NCBI GenBank assembly: GCA_900239685.1
Contig: OENT01000435.1
Location: 53,622-117,621 of the forward strand
Source: Rotaria macrura
Lineage: Eukaryota > Rotifera > Eurotatoria > Philodinida > Philodinidae
Reading direction: 5' to 3'
DNA: 64,000 nucleotides
Numbering within the stretch: position 1 is the first letter of the stretch; each line of letters starts with the position of its first letter. Made by a program: the position numbers and the translations under genes. Under the pieces are notes generated by a model. That model ran no database searches. It saw nothing but the letters and a program-made list of their open reading frames with translations, and was not told the origin of the DNA. Below are positions 39,758-53,500 of the stretch, in pieces.

Positions 39758-41590
39758 ATCATTTCTAGCTTGTAAATATATTGATACATTCAATAGAGAA
39801 TCATTCTGAAAGAAAAACAGAGAGCAAAAATACAGAACGAAAAAATTCGAGTATTCTTTCGACGACTAAGAACTGCAATGATAAGTATTGTACTTTAGTA
39901 AGTGCGTGTGTGTTCTTGCAACTCATCATTGTTTAATAGGAATAGAAGAAATAACACTACACCCAATTTTTTCGTTCGTTCTTTTAAAACTATTGAAATC
40001 GAAACAAACGCGCAGTTTACCTTTACTCTTGTTTTATTACGTCAGAATGTTAGTCCATGGACGTTCTTAAAATAGTAACTGTTGAACCTTGAAAACAAAA
40101 GAAGGTCAGATCACATGTTCATCAGATTGTCTTATTCAAAAATTTGAAGACGTACTCCAAAAAAGTAGCAAAGCTCCATCATTACCATTGAAAAGTCGAC
40201 CGCATAGGTGTTCCTTTCATGATTGATGGAAAATATATTGCGATCGACGAATTTTCATCGAGAAAATCTTCCGTCACATGACTTGATTTTTCGTACGGAT
40301 AATAAGAGCACATGAAACTCGATGTAGATTGTCCTAAAACTAACTAAAATATTTGAATGAAAACATCTATCAATCAAAACAAATGTGATGGAATATCAAA
40401 GAAACGAAAAGTATAGTAGCTATTCGGTTGTAGAACTGTTTATTTAAAATACACCTCAATAGAAAACAAGTTTCGAATAAAACAAAATTAGTAAAGCACT
40501 TCTTGAATTTTCTATCTTAATGATACTTAAATACATAAGAGGATATTTGAAAGAACTTTTTGTCTTATCAAAATAAGTCAATAAGATCCAAAGTAAACTT
40601 GTCGTATTCAATTGACGTATGAAGATAAATGTTTTTTTCTTCAGAGCACTAATCAGAAAAATTGATTGTACCATCGATTGTCTAATTCAAAGAATTATAA
40701 AACAACAGAATTGTTACACTGATATGACTCGAGAACCGTAAGTAACAAAGCGATCTTACGAGTCATATTTTTATAATTGCAATCTTCGTTGGCAAGTGTT
40801 CCAAATCAATGCATATAGAAGACATTCCTAGGCAATATTCAAGTGTGTTAATTATTATTTAAAAAGAAATATGATCTATTTAAGTGGTGCAGTATAGTAT
40901 TCGCTCAAGAATCCAAATAGAAAAGTAGAGAATTAAGATTTAAACATGCTTTAAATAATCTAGGTATTGGTTCATTGTCAAATTGAATTTATATCTATGT
41001 ATGAAAAACAAAATTTTATGATATGCTTTGTAGATCTTCGAAAATTATTAAATTTAAATACCGATGTGATGCGTTTTATTCATTGTTGTCATCTGTATGA
41101 AAAATATTTTACAGGTCAGTAAGCTTGCGTATGATTGAGTTGCCAATAAAATAATTTTCGTATTATTGTCATTAGTGTAACGTTCTTCTTCTGTAACACA
41201 ATGTAAAATAGATGTTTCTTCGAAATATGACAAAATGTTGGAATAGAACTAATTATGTACTTTTCAAGTTCAAATATCAGTCTGTCGTAGATGATTGTTA
41301 CGTGTATTTACAGGCAACAATTTAAATTCGGTATTACACACATAGATCATCAGAAAATTCTCTCAGTATAAGACAATAATCGACTAGAGCATTTTGACTT
41401 CGAAAAGTGAAGATTGAAAAGTTGAATTTAACAGAATATGTCTACCAATCATGATAGTCGATTAAGTGGTTTCAATCTCGAAGAAAGAAAACTGTAGAAA
41501 CCTCAGATTCAAATTCGAGTGTTATGTGTAGTTGAAAAAATGACCCTGGTGGCAGATTGATTGTGATCAAATTGACTAAAAGAAACGACC

Positions 41591-41900
41591 AACAGTGTCA
41601 GTATACATTTAGTTTTTCATAGAGTTTTGGGAAGTGCAACATTGAGGAAACCTTAAATGCACCATGTTTACCTGTATCATATGCCATCATTTAGAGCTCT
41701 TGACAAGTTCTATCTACTCAAAAAGAAAAACAACGTTAGTTCAATGGGAAATAAACACATGTCGCACAGATAAAGTGTCAGTATAAGTGAATTGTTCATA
41801 GTTTTTTGGGTACTGAGATATTGAGAAAATTTCAAACACAGCATATTTATCCTGATGATTTAGCATCACTTTAAAACCCATGAAATTCTCTATCGAGCTG
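41591..41900. repeat. Diverged direct repeat (two copies)
   Basis: Two adjacent copies of about 110 bp share AGTGTCAGTATA, TTTTTCATAG/TGTTCATAG, GTTTTTTGGG, ATTGAGGAAA/ATTGAGAAAA and a conserved TTTA(A/T)CCTG(A/T)AT-like tail. Copy 1 begins near 41594 and copy 2 near 41775. Divergence is considerable, so this is an old tandem or a relic of a repeated element. Confidence 0.4.
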
Positions 41901-42410
41901 GTATACGTATAGTAGTTGAGTTGCCATTTTGACTATGACAAAGATTTTGATTTACGAAAATTGGAATAGATCAATATTTGCATAGAAAATAATGATATTT
42001 CTTGCTGTAACTTAGTAAATCCTTCACGAGTCATTCTCATCTTCAAACGCAACCGAGATATTTATGAGATAATGCTGTGTACAAAACTTCATGACAATCC
42101 GATTAGCCTTTCAAGGGTTATCGTGTAAACGGCTGGCCGGACACACTGACCGATTCTATGTGTACTCATTTTTCAGTACACAAAATGACTTTCAAGTGAG
42201 AATTATAGACGCAGTACTTCAAATTCAACCAGTATTTCATATATATTTCAAGATTGTCTAAATCGATGTTTTCTTGTTATTTGTCTTTCTAAATTTTTGT
42301 CTAGCAAATATCATAACACATGTTGCCATTGTCTTTGCTACTGATCAATTTAGAAAAAGAATAAATCTTTTATGATAAATAAAGCATAGAGCAATGATCC
42401 TTCTCTATTG

Positions 42411-43061
42411 ATGTATATGAAAATACTTCCGACCATAGCAACTCACATAGATGTTAATGGTTCCTGGTCGTTTCATTCCACACAGTGTAATTAACAAGTA
42501 GCTTAAATCGAAAATTCTTCAATAGGTTCTGGACGGTCTGACTTTGGATAACTAATACATATGAGTATCTAGCAAAACATGCTGTTTAGGTAAGGTAGTA
42601 GATAGCTTAAGAAATGACTTGACATTGTAGCAGCTATGCGTTTTAAAAACTCTTATACTATTTTGTGGCACAATTCAATTTCTATTCATTATCAAGCAAA
42701 GCGATCAGTAATGCCACAGGTTTTTTCACAATCGCAGATGAATAAATCCTATTGAATCAGTTAAGTACTAATTCGTTTCATATGCTTAAGAACAAAATTC
42801 TGTCAGAACTTTGAATTGATTTCTGTTAGTTAGTATTCAAACATCATTGGGGAATCTGATGCCGAACAAGAGTTTGACTTTATGATAATAATTAGCAAAT
42901 AATTCGATGGCAAGAATGATACTCCTGTATTTAAACTGCCACTCATCGTTAATCGCTCAATAATTAATGGATCACGTTTTCATGTGCAAAGCATCAAACC
43001 ACCGTTAAAGATATTGACTAGTTCAAGTACGATGAGAGTCAATCTAAACGAAATCCCTTAG
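42411..43061 (+). pseudogene. Possible relic of a plus-strand coding sequence
   Basis: Two stretches read like protein: 42411-42494 (27 codons, containing THIDVNGSWSFHSTQ) and 42834-43061 (75 codons with one internal stop at 42900-42902, containing GESDAEQEFDF and NDTPVFKLPLIVNRS). They share one strand but lack matching splice signals. Chance open frames of this length do occur in such DNA, so this is a weak call. No family is recognised. Confidence 0.25.
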
Positions 43062-45421
43062 CCAGACCAATACACTAGTATGCATTTACTTCCTGGTAAG
43101 ATAGACAGAGTAAACACGGGTTCGTACAGTATTTCCTATTTGATAATGATATACAGCATATGTTCCAATAAATATTTCTCCCTGGTAACGGTGTTGCAGT
43201 TCATGTTCACATAGGTTCTATTCCTGATAAATGAAAATCTACCTCATGTCCATGTCCGGAAGCTTCTACGTCTCGAATCTTTTGTAGATGCACTATGATT
43301 CTAATTTAGAACAAATCATGATACGTTCCCGCGTTTTTACGAACGTGACACCAGCCATTTTCGCGTTTTCGGGGACGAAACCCAAAACTAATACTCCTAC
43401 TCCCTGATAACTTCAATTTCTTTGCGCTGAATACGAATAAATGAGATCGTATACAGTACAACATCAAATATGTTCGGCTTTGTAAAACGTACACGAAATT
43501 ATTATGCCACATCCTTCTTTAAAACGGTAAGAACAACATGTATTCTAAGAATTAGGTAGTCCATAGTCCTCTACATCGTCGTTCTAATCACAGTACGCAT
43601 CTATGGTAATTGATACCAGCATCAGGGTATTCTTTTTTACCAAATTTTACAGACAAAAACAAGTATATTTCCATTTCTAGACTCTATCTCTTCAGTTTAG
43701 GGAATACATCTTTATATTTTTACATTTTGAAATGAATTATGCTAACTACAGTAATGATTTTCCTTTTTACACTTTTGTTTTATCGAAGTTCTTTTATTTT
43801 CCATTAACATCAGTACTTATGAACATCTGAAGATTTACAGCACTTATCATATCAATTGAGCAGTGACTCATCGAGATGTGTTACACGTACATGATGATTC
43901 ATTATTATTTTGAGAAATCAATTCCATCATGTTACCCATTTGTATAACAGCGATATTCTATAATGTATCCGTAAACATTGGTATAAGAGTATATTTATTC
44001 CAATGATGAAACAAACGAGTAGTTCATAGATCTCTTTTCGTGTGCAGACACAAATCTATTCTCTTATACATAAAAAGTCTGCAACCCATATGATCTCAAC
44101 CATTTCGAATTCTAGAGGTGTGAAAATCTGTGCACGTGCAGATCGTCAAGAGTGTCGATCAGAGACACACTTCTGCATCGATTGGGTAAGTAAAAAGAGA
44201 CTTCTGATGATCGAGAGTGGTTCTCTATTTTATCGTAGTTGAAATTTAATAACTTTTGAAAAAATATGAATGTTCTAAGGCAACTAATGGTTCGTAACAT
44301 AGCATTGTATCTCCGCTATCCATGCATCTAATTTCATGGCTATCATGTCGATGTTATGAAGAATTCAGAAACATGTAGGGACTCCAATATTCAAGTAAAT
44401 AGGTTTATCTTTTGGATAAGGAAAAACCATAGATTGAACTTCAGTTCCATTCGAAAAACATCAAACATCAAGAATGTATTTAGTTAGAGGTAATGAAAAA
44501 TTTAGTCAACCGTAGGTTACAGGTTAACAAGTGTAATGATAAGAAAAATATATCACGTGTCATCATTTCCTTCATGATTAAACCATCGAAGCGCAATTAT
44601 GTCTATGACCTTCATTGCTGACGAACTACATTCACACAAATTTTCAGGCCTCTAGCATCACAAACGGCTGAGATTATAGCTAGGTTGTAGATTTTTGTCC
44701 ACTCCTGTATGTAGACTATAAAAACTTCACCATCGTCGTAAGATCTTTGCGTGTAGTGTGTCTATCTTCTAGTAGTAAGAAGTTTTTAAAACCTATTCTT
44801 GATTCAGTCAAATTTGACTCATCTTATGAAAACAATTCAGATTTTTTTCTTTTGAACAAAATCACTTGAAAATATGGAACTTGTATAATTTACTTCCCTT
44901 CTCTATCAGTATAAATTTTCAGAGTATGACATGAAAGGATGCATGTTCTCAGTATTGAATATAGTCAAATTTTAATAAGAACCTCATCACTACTAAGATT
45001 TCTAATAGATAAATACTTGGTCTCATAAGGCAAAAGATTAAATGAAATCATCAGAGTCATATGAAATAGCTCGTGGAACATATTATATAAATCCACTCGC
45101 ATGATTATCATGTTTTAAAATTGAATAACACTATAGTGCATCTGTTTTTCGTTCGATTGTTCGTTAAATATCACTTGCATAATAAAGATGAAATGAAAAT
45201 CTTCTGACTAATCCATGCTAATTTTTATATGTATATAAAATTTACATTGATTTCAATTTGGTTGCAATTTAAAAAAAATGATTTAAAAACAGCGAAAGAC
45301 AAATTATTAAGGTTTTCCCACTCAAAGCAAAATAGAACATGAAAACAGAAGATGGTTTTTTTTGTCATAAACAAGAATACATTCTTAATGATTAATACAC
45401 TGTTCACTACAAATATCGGTT

Positions 45422-48400
45422 CTACTGTTTAATGTCAGCATCGATAATTACTGCTCGATTGAATGCATCATTTAATGTTGTTAAATCGTTTCGTGTGCGA
45501 ATTTCTTTGTTTACTGCTTGACTAATACGTTGCATTCGCAGATAAACACTATTGAGATTCGAAAATATACGAATGGCTGCCAAATCTCCATGACGATGTG
45601 ATAAATATTTCCAAAGTAATGTAACGTATGTGTTTTGTATTTGCATCAATACATGCCGTCGATCATAATCTACCTCGGGTAGAGTCTTTTCGAAAAAGCA
45701 ATGAAGTGGTGTTGAAAAAAATAGTACTAGAAGCCAAAGACGTGTGACAACTGGATCAGTTATTAATATTTGCTCAGCTCGATGTTTGGTATTGAGAAAC
45801 TCAGGATATAGATTACTGCCGCATACATATTCTGCTGAAAGATTATCACAATTTAACTAAGAATGAAGATGACAAAGAAAACGACAATATGTAAATAATT
45901 TAACTCATGACATAACAACTATTGAATTTTCTTACTTGCCAAGGTTCAGAATAACACAGTTGTTCAAGTTCATGTAAATTTAGTAAAATTAATGGACGAA
46001 TATTGTGGCGGCATAAAAATATTCGATCAGATTTTAACAAAGTTTGAATAGTTGGAATCGATGACAGAAACGATGTAAACGACGTCAAATTATTAACGGT
46101 GGTCGTAGCATGATAATTTATTTTCACATGTGGATCTTCAGGTGTTTGTACTTGAACATTGAATAGATTTGTACGTCGTTGAATATAATTTTTAAGACAA
46201 TGAGTGTCATAAGCAAAGACGATGTTTGATATTAGTGTCCAATCTGTTTCTTTTAACAAATCACTGACTGTGGTGATACGCTAAATAAAATAAAACAAAT
46301 GCTACATAGTTAAATAATGAGTTTTTCTTTTCTATAACGTATGCATTTCCTTAGTAAAAAAAAGCAAGATGGATGCTATTTCAAATAAGTAACAGTTTAA
46401 TTTATTCCGCTTAAGATCCAATGAATGATTTCACCAAGGGGGATAAGACGGATTTGGGATTTTGAAAATCCCAAAATCCGCCTTTTCCTCCTTGAATTTC
46501 ACTGCCAAAAAAAACTTTTGTTCAAATTTCAATTATATTCTAGAATTTGTTTGATTGTTTACGTGTTTCGAACTTCGTAATTGAATGATACTGAAAATTC
46601 GCTCGCGTCAAAGTCTTAATATTAATATGTACTTAGAACGTGCTAGACACCGGAAAAAAGTATGTCATACTTTTAGATTGGTTGTTCTATTTCAATTAGT
46701 AAAATTTATCTAGATTATTTGAGTACAATTTAATTATAGTTGAAGTTTAATTTGATTCGACTTTAAAGTAGTCTGGATAGAGATAATAAGAGTTTTTGAA
46801 GTTTTACAATCTTAAGCATATGGACATAATCCAAAACTTCGTTCTGAGTTAGTTTTTTTTGTATTTCTTTAAGATGATAACGTAAGTTTAATAGACATTA
46901 GTGTCATGCGTATACAGGATTTACAATTTGATATAATCTATCTTAATATTTCAGGCTTATGCTATGTTGAAATTTGTCCTTCAATGTTGAGCGAAAATAT
47001 CGAACTCTCCGATTGTATGGCATAGACTTTGCATGGTTTCAAATTATAAACAGAAGGATCGGTGCATGTTTTCTTTAGCAACTCATTTCTTGAATAATTT
47101 ATTTTTTTCGGTACTGAAAATATTCATTCAATGGCATCTAATTTTAATAAATTTATTCATAACGAGACTAATAGATGGTATTGTAGCAGTTTTGTTTAAA
47201 TGATAAATACTATTTCATTTATCATGAAGAGTTCTACATATGATTAGTAATTTTAAAGTTATCTACTATATAGTTTCGAATGCTACACACGTACGTCATT
47301 CTCGTGTTTTTCTTCATAGCCACCGTTTCTATTTAATCTACTTCGAAAAATATAGAACGGTTTCTTTCGCTGTTGTAAATATTGCTTACAGATATAATCA
47401 ATGCAAATCGAATTACCTGAGAAATCAAGGAAGAATTGTCAGCTCGTTCCTGTTGTAATAGTTCTCGTCGACGTTGTCTATTAATTTCGACAAGTTGTCT
47501 GTATCGTTCATTTTCTTCATCGGTTCGAACTAATTCTTCCTTCATTCCCATATCAAAGCAACGACGCAGTCGACACGATGAACAATAACGTACTTGTGAG
47601 CAATAGGTTGACTCTTCATTGTTACTCTCAGTAGTAGTGGTAGTAGTAGTTGGAACTGGAGCTGGAGTTGAAGTTGGAGCCGGTGCATCTCGAAATGGAC
47701 AAGGTGTTTGTAAAATCTAAATATGAGAATTTTTCCTTTTCAGAACTCAGTTAAACTTCTTCGGAATGTATCTTACTTCTTTTCGTCGAGCATTTCGACG
47801 GAAAAAAGCTAGAATAAGAAGGCAAATAAAAAATCTTTTTTGTTTTTGTTTGCAACATTGAAGTGAAACTGTAATGCTTTGAATACTTTCAGGACAAATA
47901 TTCAACGAACTTATTGTTTCATATTTTCTATTCGTATAGAAAACAATAGTGATGATGTATAAGGATTCGACGGATATAATTACGAAAATTAATTTTTTCC
48001 AATATTTCGAATCAGTATCGAATTTCAATCTCGCTGAAAAATTCCATATTCAAAAAATAATAATAGCTCGTAGATAATAATGTTCGAACTAAACTTTATA
48101 CTATTCTATTTATAGGCATCTGGGGATTCTTAATTTACTTTCGTATGTTTGACAGCGAGTCACCGTAATGGAAAGTTGGATTTGCTTCAGAATAAATTAT
48201 GAAAATCGTGCACCATCATTACGTTCCATGATCACACAAGGAAAAATTCAAAACTAAAGTTCAATCACATCAATAACATGTGTCTAAGAAATCAATCGAT
48301 ACATTGCATTCTGTTTTTCTATCGTTAAATTTAACTTAATGCCTATTTTTATAGAAAATTCAATACCTTTGCATGGAGCACATGTTGGCGCACCAAAATT

Positions 48401-48499
48401 AATTCCAATCGCCTTTGAACCGCATATTACACAGTCATGTTTCGGCCACCATGATCGATGTTTAGGATGATAGATTTTTGTTGAATTTTCAGCAAACAT
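45422..48499 (-). CDS. Nuclear hormone receptor with expanded second zinc finger (copy 1)
   Basis: Ligand-regulated transcription factor of the nuclear receptor family. Exons 48499-48367, 47808-47777, 47716-47417, 46280-45936 and 45856-45422 join in frame to 414 aa. Finger 1 (23-43) is canonical: C-x2-C-x13-C-x2-C, ending in the P-box CAPCKAFFRRNAR. Finger 2 is abnormal: its first cysteine (61) is followed by a 32-residue P/T-rich insert before the second (94), then C-x5-C-x2-C, where the family norm is C-x5-C-x9-C-x2-C. The downstream RLRRCFDMGMKEELVRTDEE matches the family C-terminal extension. The ligand-binding region (about 156-414) is weakly conserved but keeps the helix 8-10 pattern, with QNTYVTLLWKYLSHR and a following leucine-rich helix. 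The gene precedes a paralogue with the same exon phases. Ligand and target DNA are unknown. Confidence 0.9.
46424..46503. repeat. Near-perfect palindrome in nuclear-receptor intron
   Basis: 46436-46463 and 46465-46493 are reverse complements with about four mismatches or one-base gaps around a one-base centre. The flanks (TGATTTCACC / GAATTTCACT) extend the pairing weakly. GC content is higher than the surroundings. It lies within intron 3 (47416-46281) of the first nuclear receptor. Confidence 0.6.
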
Positions 48500-50503
48500 T
48501 TCTTTCTAAACTTTTAATATCGAAAAAAAGATTAATAGATTATAAAATAAAATAAAAAACATTATTATGTCGTTAATATATTTTTCATTCGATTCCGACT
48601 TTATGAAATAGATACTATCGAAGTAATTGATTATTCAAATTCATTTCTTTTGTTCTCTAGAATCATTTAACTGTAAATTCTTTAACTTCTATGGATAAAT
48701 ACATTTTGATAAGAAGCACCAAAGTTATTATGAACTTGCCCTTTTTTTAATAGTACTTTGAGCAGAACAATATATTACATTCTGTTTTTTTGCAATTAGG
48801 GTTAAGAAGAAAAACTACTTTCAGAAAGAAAAAACATACACTTGAATTTCAATGTAAAATATTTTATTATCAAACGTTGCAATTAAATTATTGTACTTTT
48901 ATTTACAACTTACTATTGATAGTTCGTTGAAAATACCATTCGATAAGTGCATTAAGATTGCGCGTGATTTATTTGATTGATGATTTTGAACGTTGTTTTC
49001 ACCGGGTTTTTTATTCAATGTTTCAATTTGATTTTGAATAGAAATTAGAAAAATGTCTTAAAATGAGAAAATAAAAATTAATATATATATATATATATAC
49101 ACGGTATCCCATCGAAGTAAATAAGATTAATATTGAAATTATACTGAACTGATATTTTCTTATTTAGAATTCAAACGGTATTATTTTGATAGACTAAATC
49201 AATATGAGTAATGTGATTTTTCTGCTGGGGAAAAAATAAAAATAAAAGGTAAAAACAAAAGGTGTGGACATTTTTTGTTTATACCATGTATTTTTAGTAG
49301 TATCAATGAATGCATTTTGTTTTTGTGTCTGAGACATAGATACTTATATTTTAACAACACATCGTTTTTTTAACCTTAATATTGTATTAAGAAATTCCAC
49401 AATAACATAATTCACGATTCATTTTTCGTATATCTCATACTTATGAAACAAATCTCAAAAATGGGTACATTATGAGAACCCGTATATTCTAATTCGGTCG
49501 CGTCGTTTTGTATTTTCTTTTCTTCTTTCCTTTCTTTTTTCTTATGTGAATAATAGTAAAAACAAATCTTGGATTCGAGTTCATTTTATTAATAGACAAC
49601 GTCATTCTATCCAATTAATTTCAAATTGAATCAATAGAAAAATAAAAACTATCGAATTGTAGATGATTGTTAAACATCATCAATATTTATTCATCGTTAT
49701 CATGTTGTTTATCGTTGTTAGGAAAATCTTTTCATGTACCGTACACTAGCGATATCGTTCGACAATAGTAATAATTATGATGAAGATCTTTTCTAATATC
49801 GAATTTATTTCTCATATTAGATCATGAAAGGCTTTTGATGAATTTGAAAATTCAGTTTCATCAAAATATACGACTCTTTGAACATCATGTACGATCAAAT
49901 CAAACAGATATATATATATCAATTATCGTCATATTTTTATAATAAATCGATAGAGATCAAATTAAATTTAAACAAAAGCAAATACTCTATACAAGACAAG
50001 TTTAAAGAACATGATCAATGAACGCAAAAACAAAGATTTTCTTGTTGTGCACTTCAGAGAGAAATGATTTTAAAATAAAATAAAGCCGATTTTTGAAAAC
50101 ATGATAGATGTATTGATAATGCCGTTTTTTTTTATTGGAAATGGTTCAACACGTACTTAACATAATTATTAAATAAATATTCGATTCATTTTCATTCTGA
50201 CCCGCTCTTTGAGCTCGAATTGTCATTGAAACGTTTCTTTTGAATTGATATTTCACAATGCAATATATTTTATTTGGCTTCTTCTTTTTTCCAATTTTTA
50301 ATTAATGCCTCCGTTTTTCTTTTACAGTGGGCTATATGCAATGAAATAAAATACAATAGAATAAATTCCTTTACAAATGATATTTTTATGTTCTTTTACA
50401 CAAAAAATAACGACGAAAAGAACGAAATACCACAATATATAATTACAGAATGTTTTTTTTTCTCTTTCACATTGAGTTCACTTCTTTTTCGTAAAGATGA
50501 TAT
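48500..50503. other. Spacer between the two nuclear receptors
   Basis: It should hold the promoter of copy 1 and the 3' end of copy 2. A (TA)n tract lies at 49079-49100. No coding segment is recognised; the open frame 50274-50507 (plus) runs antisense into the last exon of copy 2 and looks spurious. Confidence 0.5.
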
Positions 50504-53500
50504 CTAATTATCACGGACATCAACTGCCAAGATTTGATTCAATGCGTCAAATGTATCCGATAATTCGGTACGTGTTCGCATTGCCAGACCAATTTTAAAG
50601 CCAACACGCTGCATTGATAAAAATGCTTGCATTAATTTAGAATAAATATGAACTGCACCAGAACTTCCATGACGATGTAATAAATATTTCCATAGGAGAG
50701 TTACATAAATATTTTGAACTTCGATAATAGCCGTTTTTTTCTTAGGAATTTTTAAAAATAGATAATTATCATTCAAGCAAAAAAGTGACGATGAGAAAAA
50801 AAGTACAACCAACCAAAGACGCATTATGATTGGATCTGTCACTAATGCTCTGAGGGCTAAGTTACCTGTACGATTTAATTCTTCAAATAATTCAGAGCCA
50901 CACATATTTTCCCAAATCTTCGTTTCAAGACATACCTAGATAGAAAAATTAAAAAATTTCTTGTCTTTTTTAACAAAGTGAAAATTTTCACTGTTTTTTC
51001 TACCTGCCATGGTTCAGAAAAGCATGCTTGAGTAAGTTCAATCATATTGGGAAATAATAATGAACGAAGATTATTTTTACATAAGAATGTTCGATTCATA
51101 TGCGACAAAGAATGAAAAGCTGGTAATGATTGGAAAAATGAACAAAGTGAAACAGTTACAGTTACTGGTAATGCTGAATAGAATTTCACGGGTATTTTTT
51201 GATTTTGATTTGATATCATTTCACTATTATACATATTTGAACGATGTTGAATATAAGTTTTCAAGCAATTCGTCTCATAAGCGGCAAGAATGTTCGACAA
51301 ATGACACCAATCTGATTCTCGTAAGAGGTTATTATTGGTAGCAATACACTAGAAAAATATTTTAAATAACATTATAAAGAAATAATAAGAAAACAATTAT
51401 TCTGGAATACACATTTATAATAGTATCGTAAGTTAATATTCATTAATTCATTTTCTCAATTGTCTTTTATGAAACATCAATAAATAGATTACAGTAAATC
51501 ATGAAAACACTCTACTCATCCGTTCATTCTCAACCAATTTTAACATTGACATCGTCGGATGCCGTAAGAAGTTGATGCTTTTTCGATAATGAAATAAACA
51601 TGATTTTAAAATTCATCATTTCTAATAGACTAGGGAAAATCGATGAATCTATCTGTTTAATATTCAATGATGTTATATTTGCAGCATGCTATATTGTTCT
51701 TGCTCCGTGTACGATTATGTAATCATGGATTATATTTAGAAGTATATTGCACGCACGTTTTAATTAAAATATTTCAAGATGTTCAGTAAATCAATAAAAA
51801 AACAAAAGTGGGCTCCAATTAAGAAAAAGAGTTCTTTTTCTTAATTCAAGATTTTCATCGACAAAAAAGAAACAAAGTTTATTTTACGTATACAATAAAT
51901 ATTCAACAATTTAAACAACGGACCCATGTTTCTTTTTTGTTTTAAAATATTCTAAAAATGTAATGCTCGAATAGCCATTAGCAAGAAGATTACATATTAG
52001 CATGAATTATTCTATTTAAGTATATAATTCATGCTGGAAAATTGTGTTATTCATCTCCTATTTATGTATCAATGTCAACTAGACCTTGTGATTTAGTGTA
52101 ATTCCGACATGTTAACAATGATTTTAAAATTATTTTGTTGACCATGTTCATCTGAATTGTTCTGATAGATGACATGATTAAAGAGTTTATTTGTGTCACA
52201 AAAATAAATTGAATATGAATATTAAAGCAAGCGAACATCTGTCAAATAAAACCTTGTCGAGTTCACTATGCCATAATTCATTCTCGAGTTATATAATTTT
52301 GTTGCTCAGAATATTATTTTGCATATCTTACGAGCTCTATAATAAAAAGATTACTTGAACTTGCACATGGTGTTGAATCTTGGCATTTTTTAACAGAAAG
52401 ATAGGTTTAATCGTTTGTGATTTCAGCTAGACAATTTTCTTTCTACGATTCTATGAAAATTCTCAGTTTGAAATGAATTTTTTCATAACTATTGAAACAG
52501 AATGAACGTGCCTGCTTGACATTCGTCAATAGATAGATGAAAAACGAATGATTGTATAAAACAAAATATCATCCAAGCAGACAAAGATTTGGAAAAACAT
52601 GTTTCAACGCTCACAAGTTGAACGATGTATTCCCGTTTCGTCGAAAAATTAAATTGCAATGAAAAAATAAACAGAATCAAAACGACCAACTGAATTGTTT
52701 TGATTGTCTGGAACAATTATCTTCTAGCTAAATTGATTAAAAGTAAATTAACTATCGTAGTGATGTTTACTTTGAGAAGTTTCTATAAATGTGCTTAAAA
52801 AAAAAGGAACTCTTTTCATATGCAATAGTTATTTATCTGAAAACAAAACCATGTTATCTATTGATTCAATGAAACTTAGCAAACAAAATTTAATACTTGA
52901 TAATTTTCATTACATACAAGAAAAAAAAATATTCGTCAATCGAAATGCTCGATTACATGACTTGGAAAATCGCTATAAACAACAGCAATTAAATTTGGAA
53001 GAATATCTTGAAAAAATCATGAAATTGATTGTTGTAAAAAATATTGATATTTCTGTTCTACGTATGTTTTCTCTGTATACTAGATAGTATTCTCTAATAA
53101 ACCTTTATCGAAACTTGCTTTGTGTTATTAAGTATGACTTAGCCAATCTAATTAAACAGGATATGTTCTCTCTCTCTCTTGATTAAGTTTCCCTTTTCGA
53201 TGAAACAGGAATACACGTTAGAAAAAACTCGACGAAATCAAAGCTTATTTTAAAAAAAGCCATGTTTTTACAGAAAATTTCCATTTTCACGGTGTGAGAT
53301 TAGCGGATGAAATACTCCAGCTTCAGTGTCTTCAAATGCATTCTTTTTAAATTTTTGAATAAAAGTGTTTATTCGAATCTTCTAAATTTACAGTTTTTTA
53401 GCTTGCTGATCTCACGCCGTGAAAATGGAAATTTTCTTCGAAAGCATGGTTTTTCTTAATAAGCCCTGATGACTCACAATCAAGGTTCGACTTGTGAGCG

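Larger units (their letters stand above)
39806..45421. other. 5.6-kb interval without a clear gene; repeat and gene relics
   Basis: Upstream of the orphan GPCR and downstream of the first nuclear receptor. It contains a diverged direct repeat (about 41591-41900), a possible broken reading frame (42411-43061), and a segment at 44640-44695 that resembles 37079-37130 and so looks like a dispersed repeat. No splice-bounded exon could be assigned to a protein. Confidence 0.45.
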
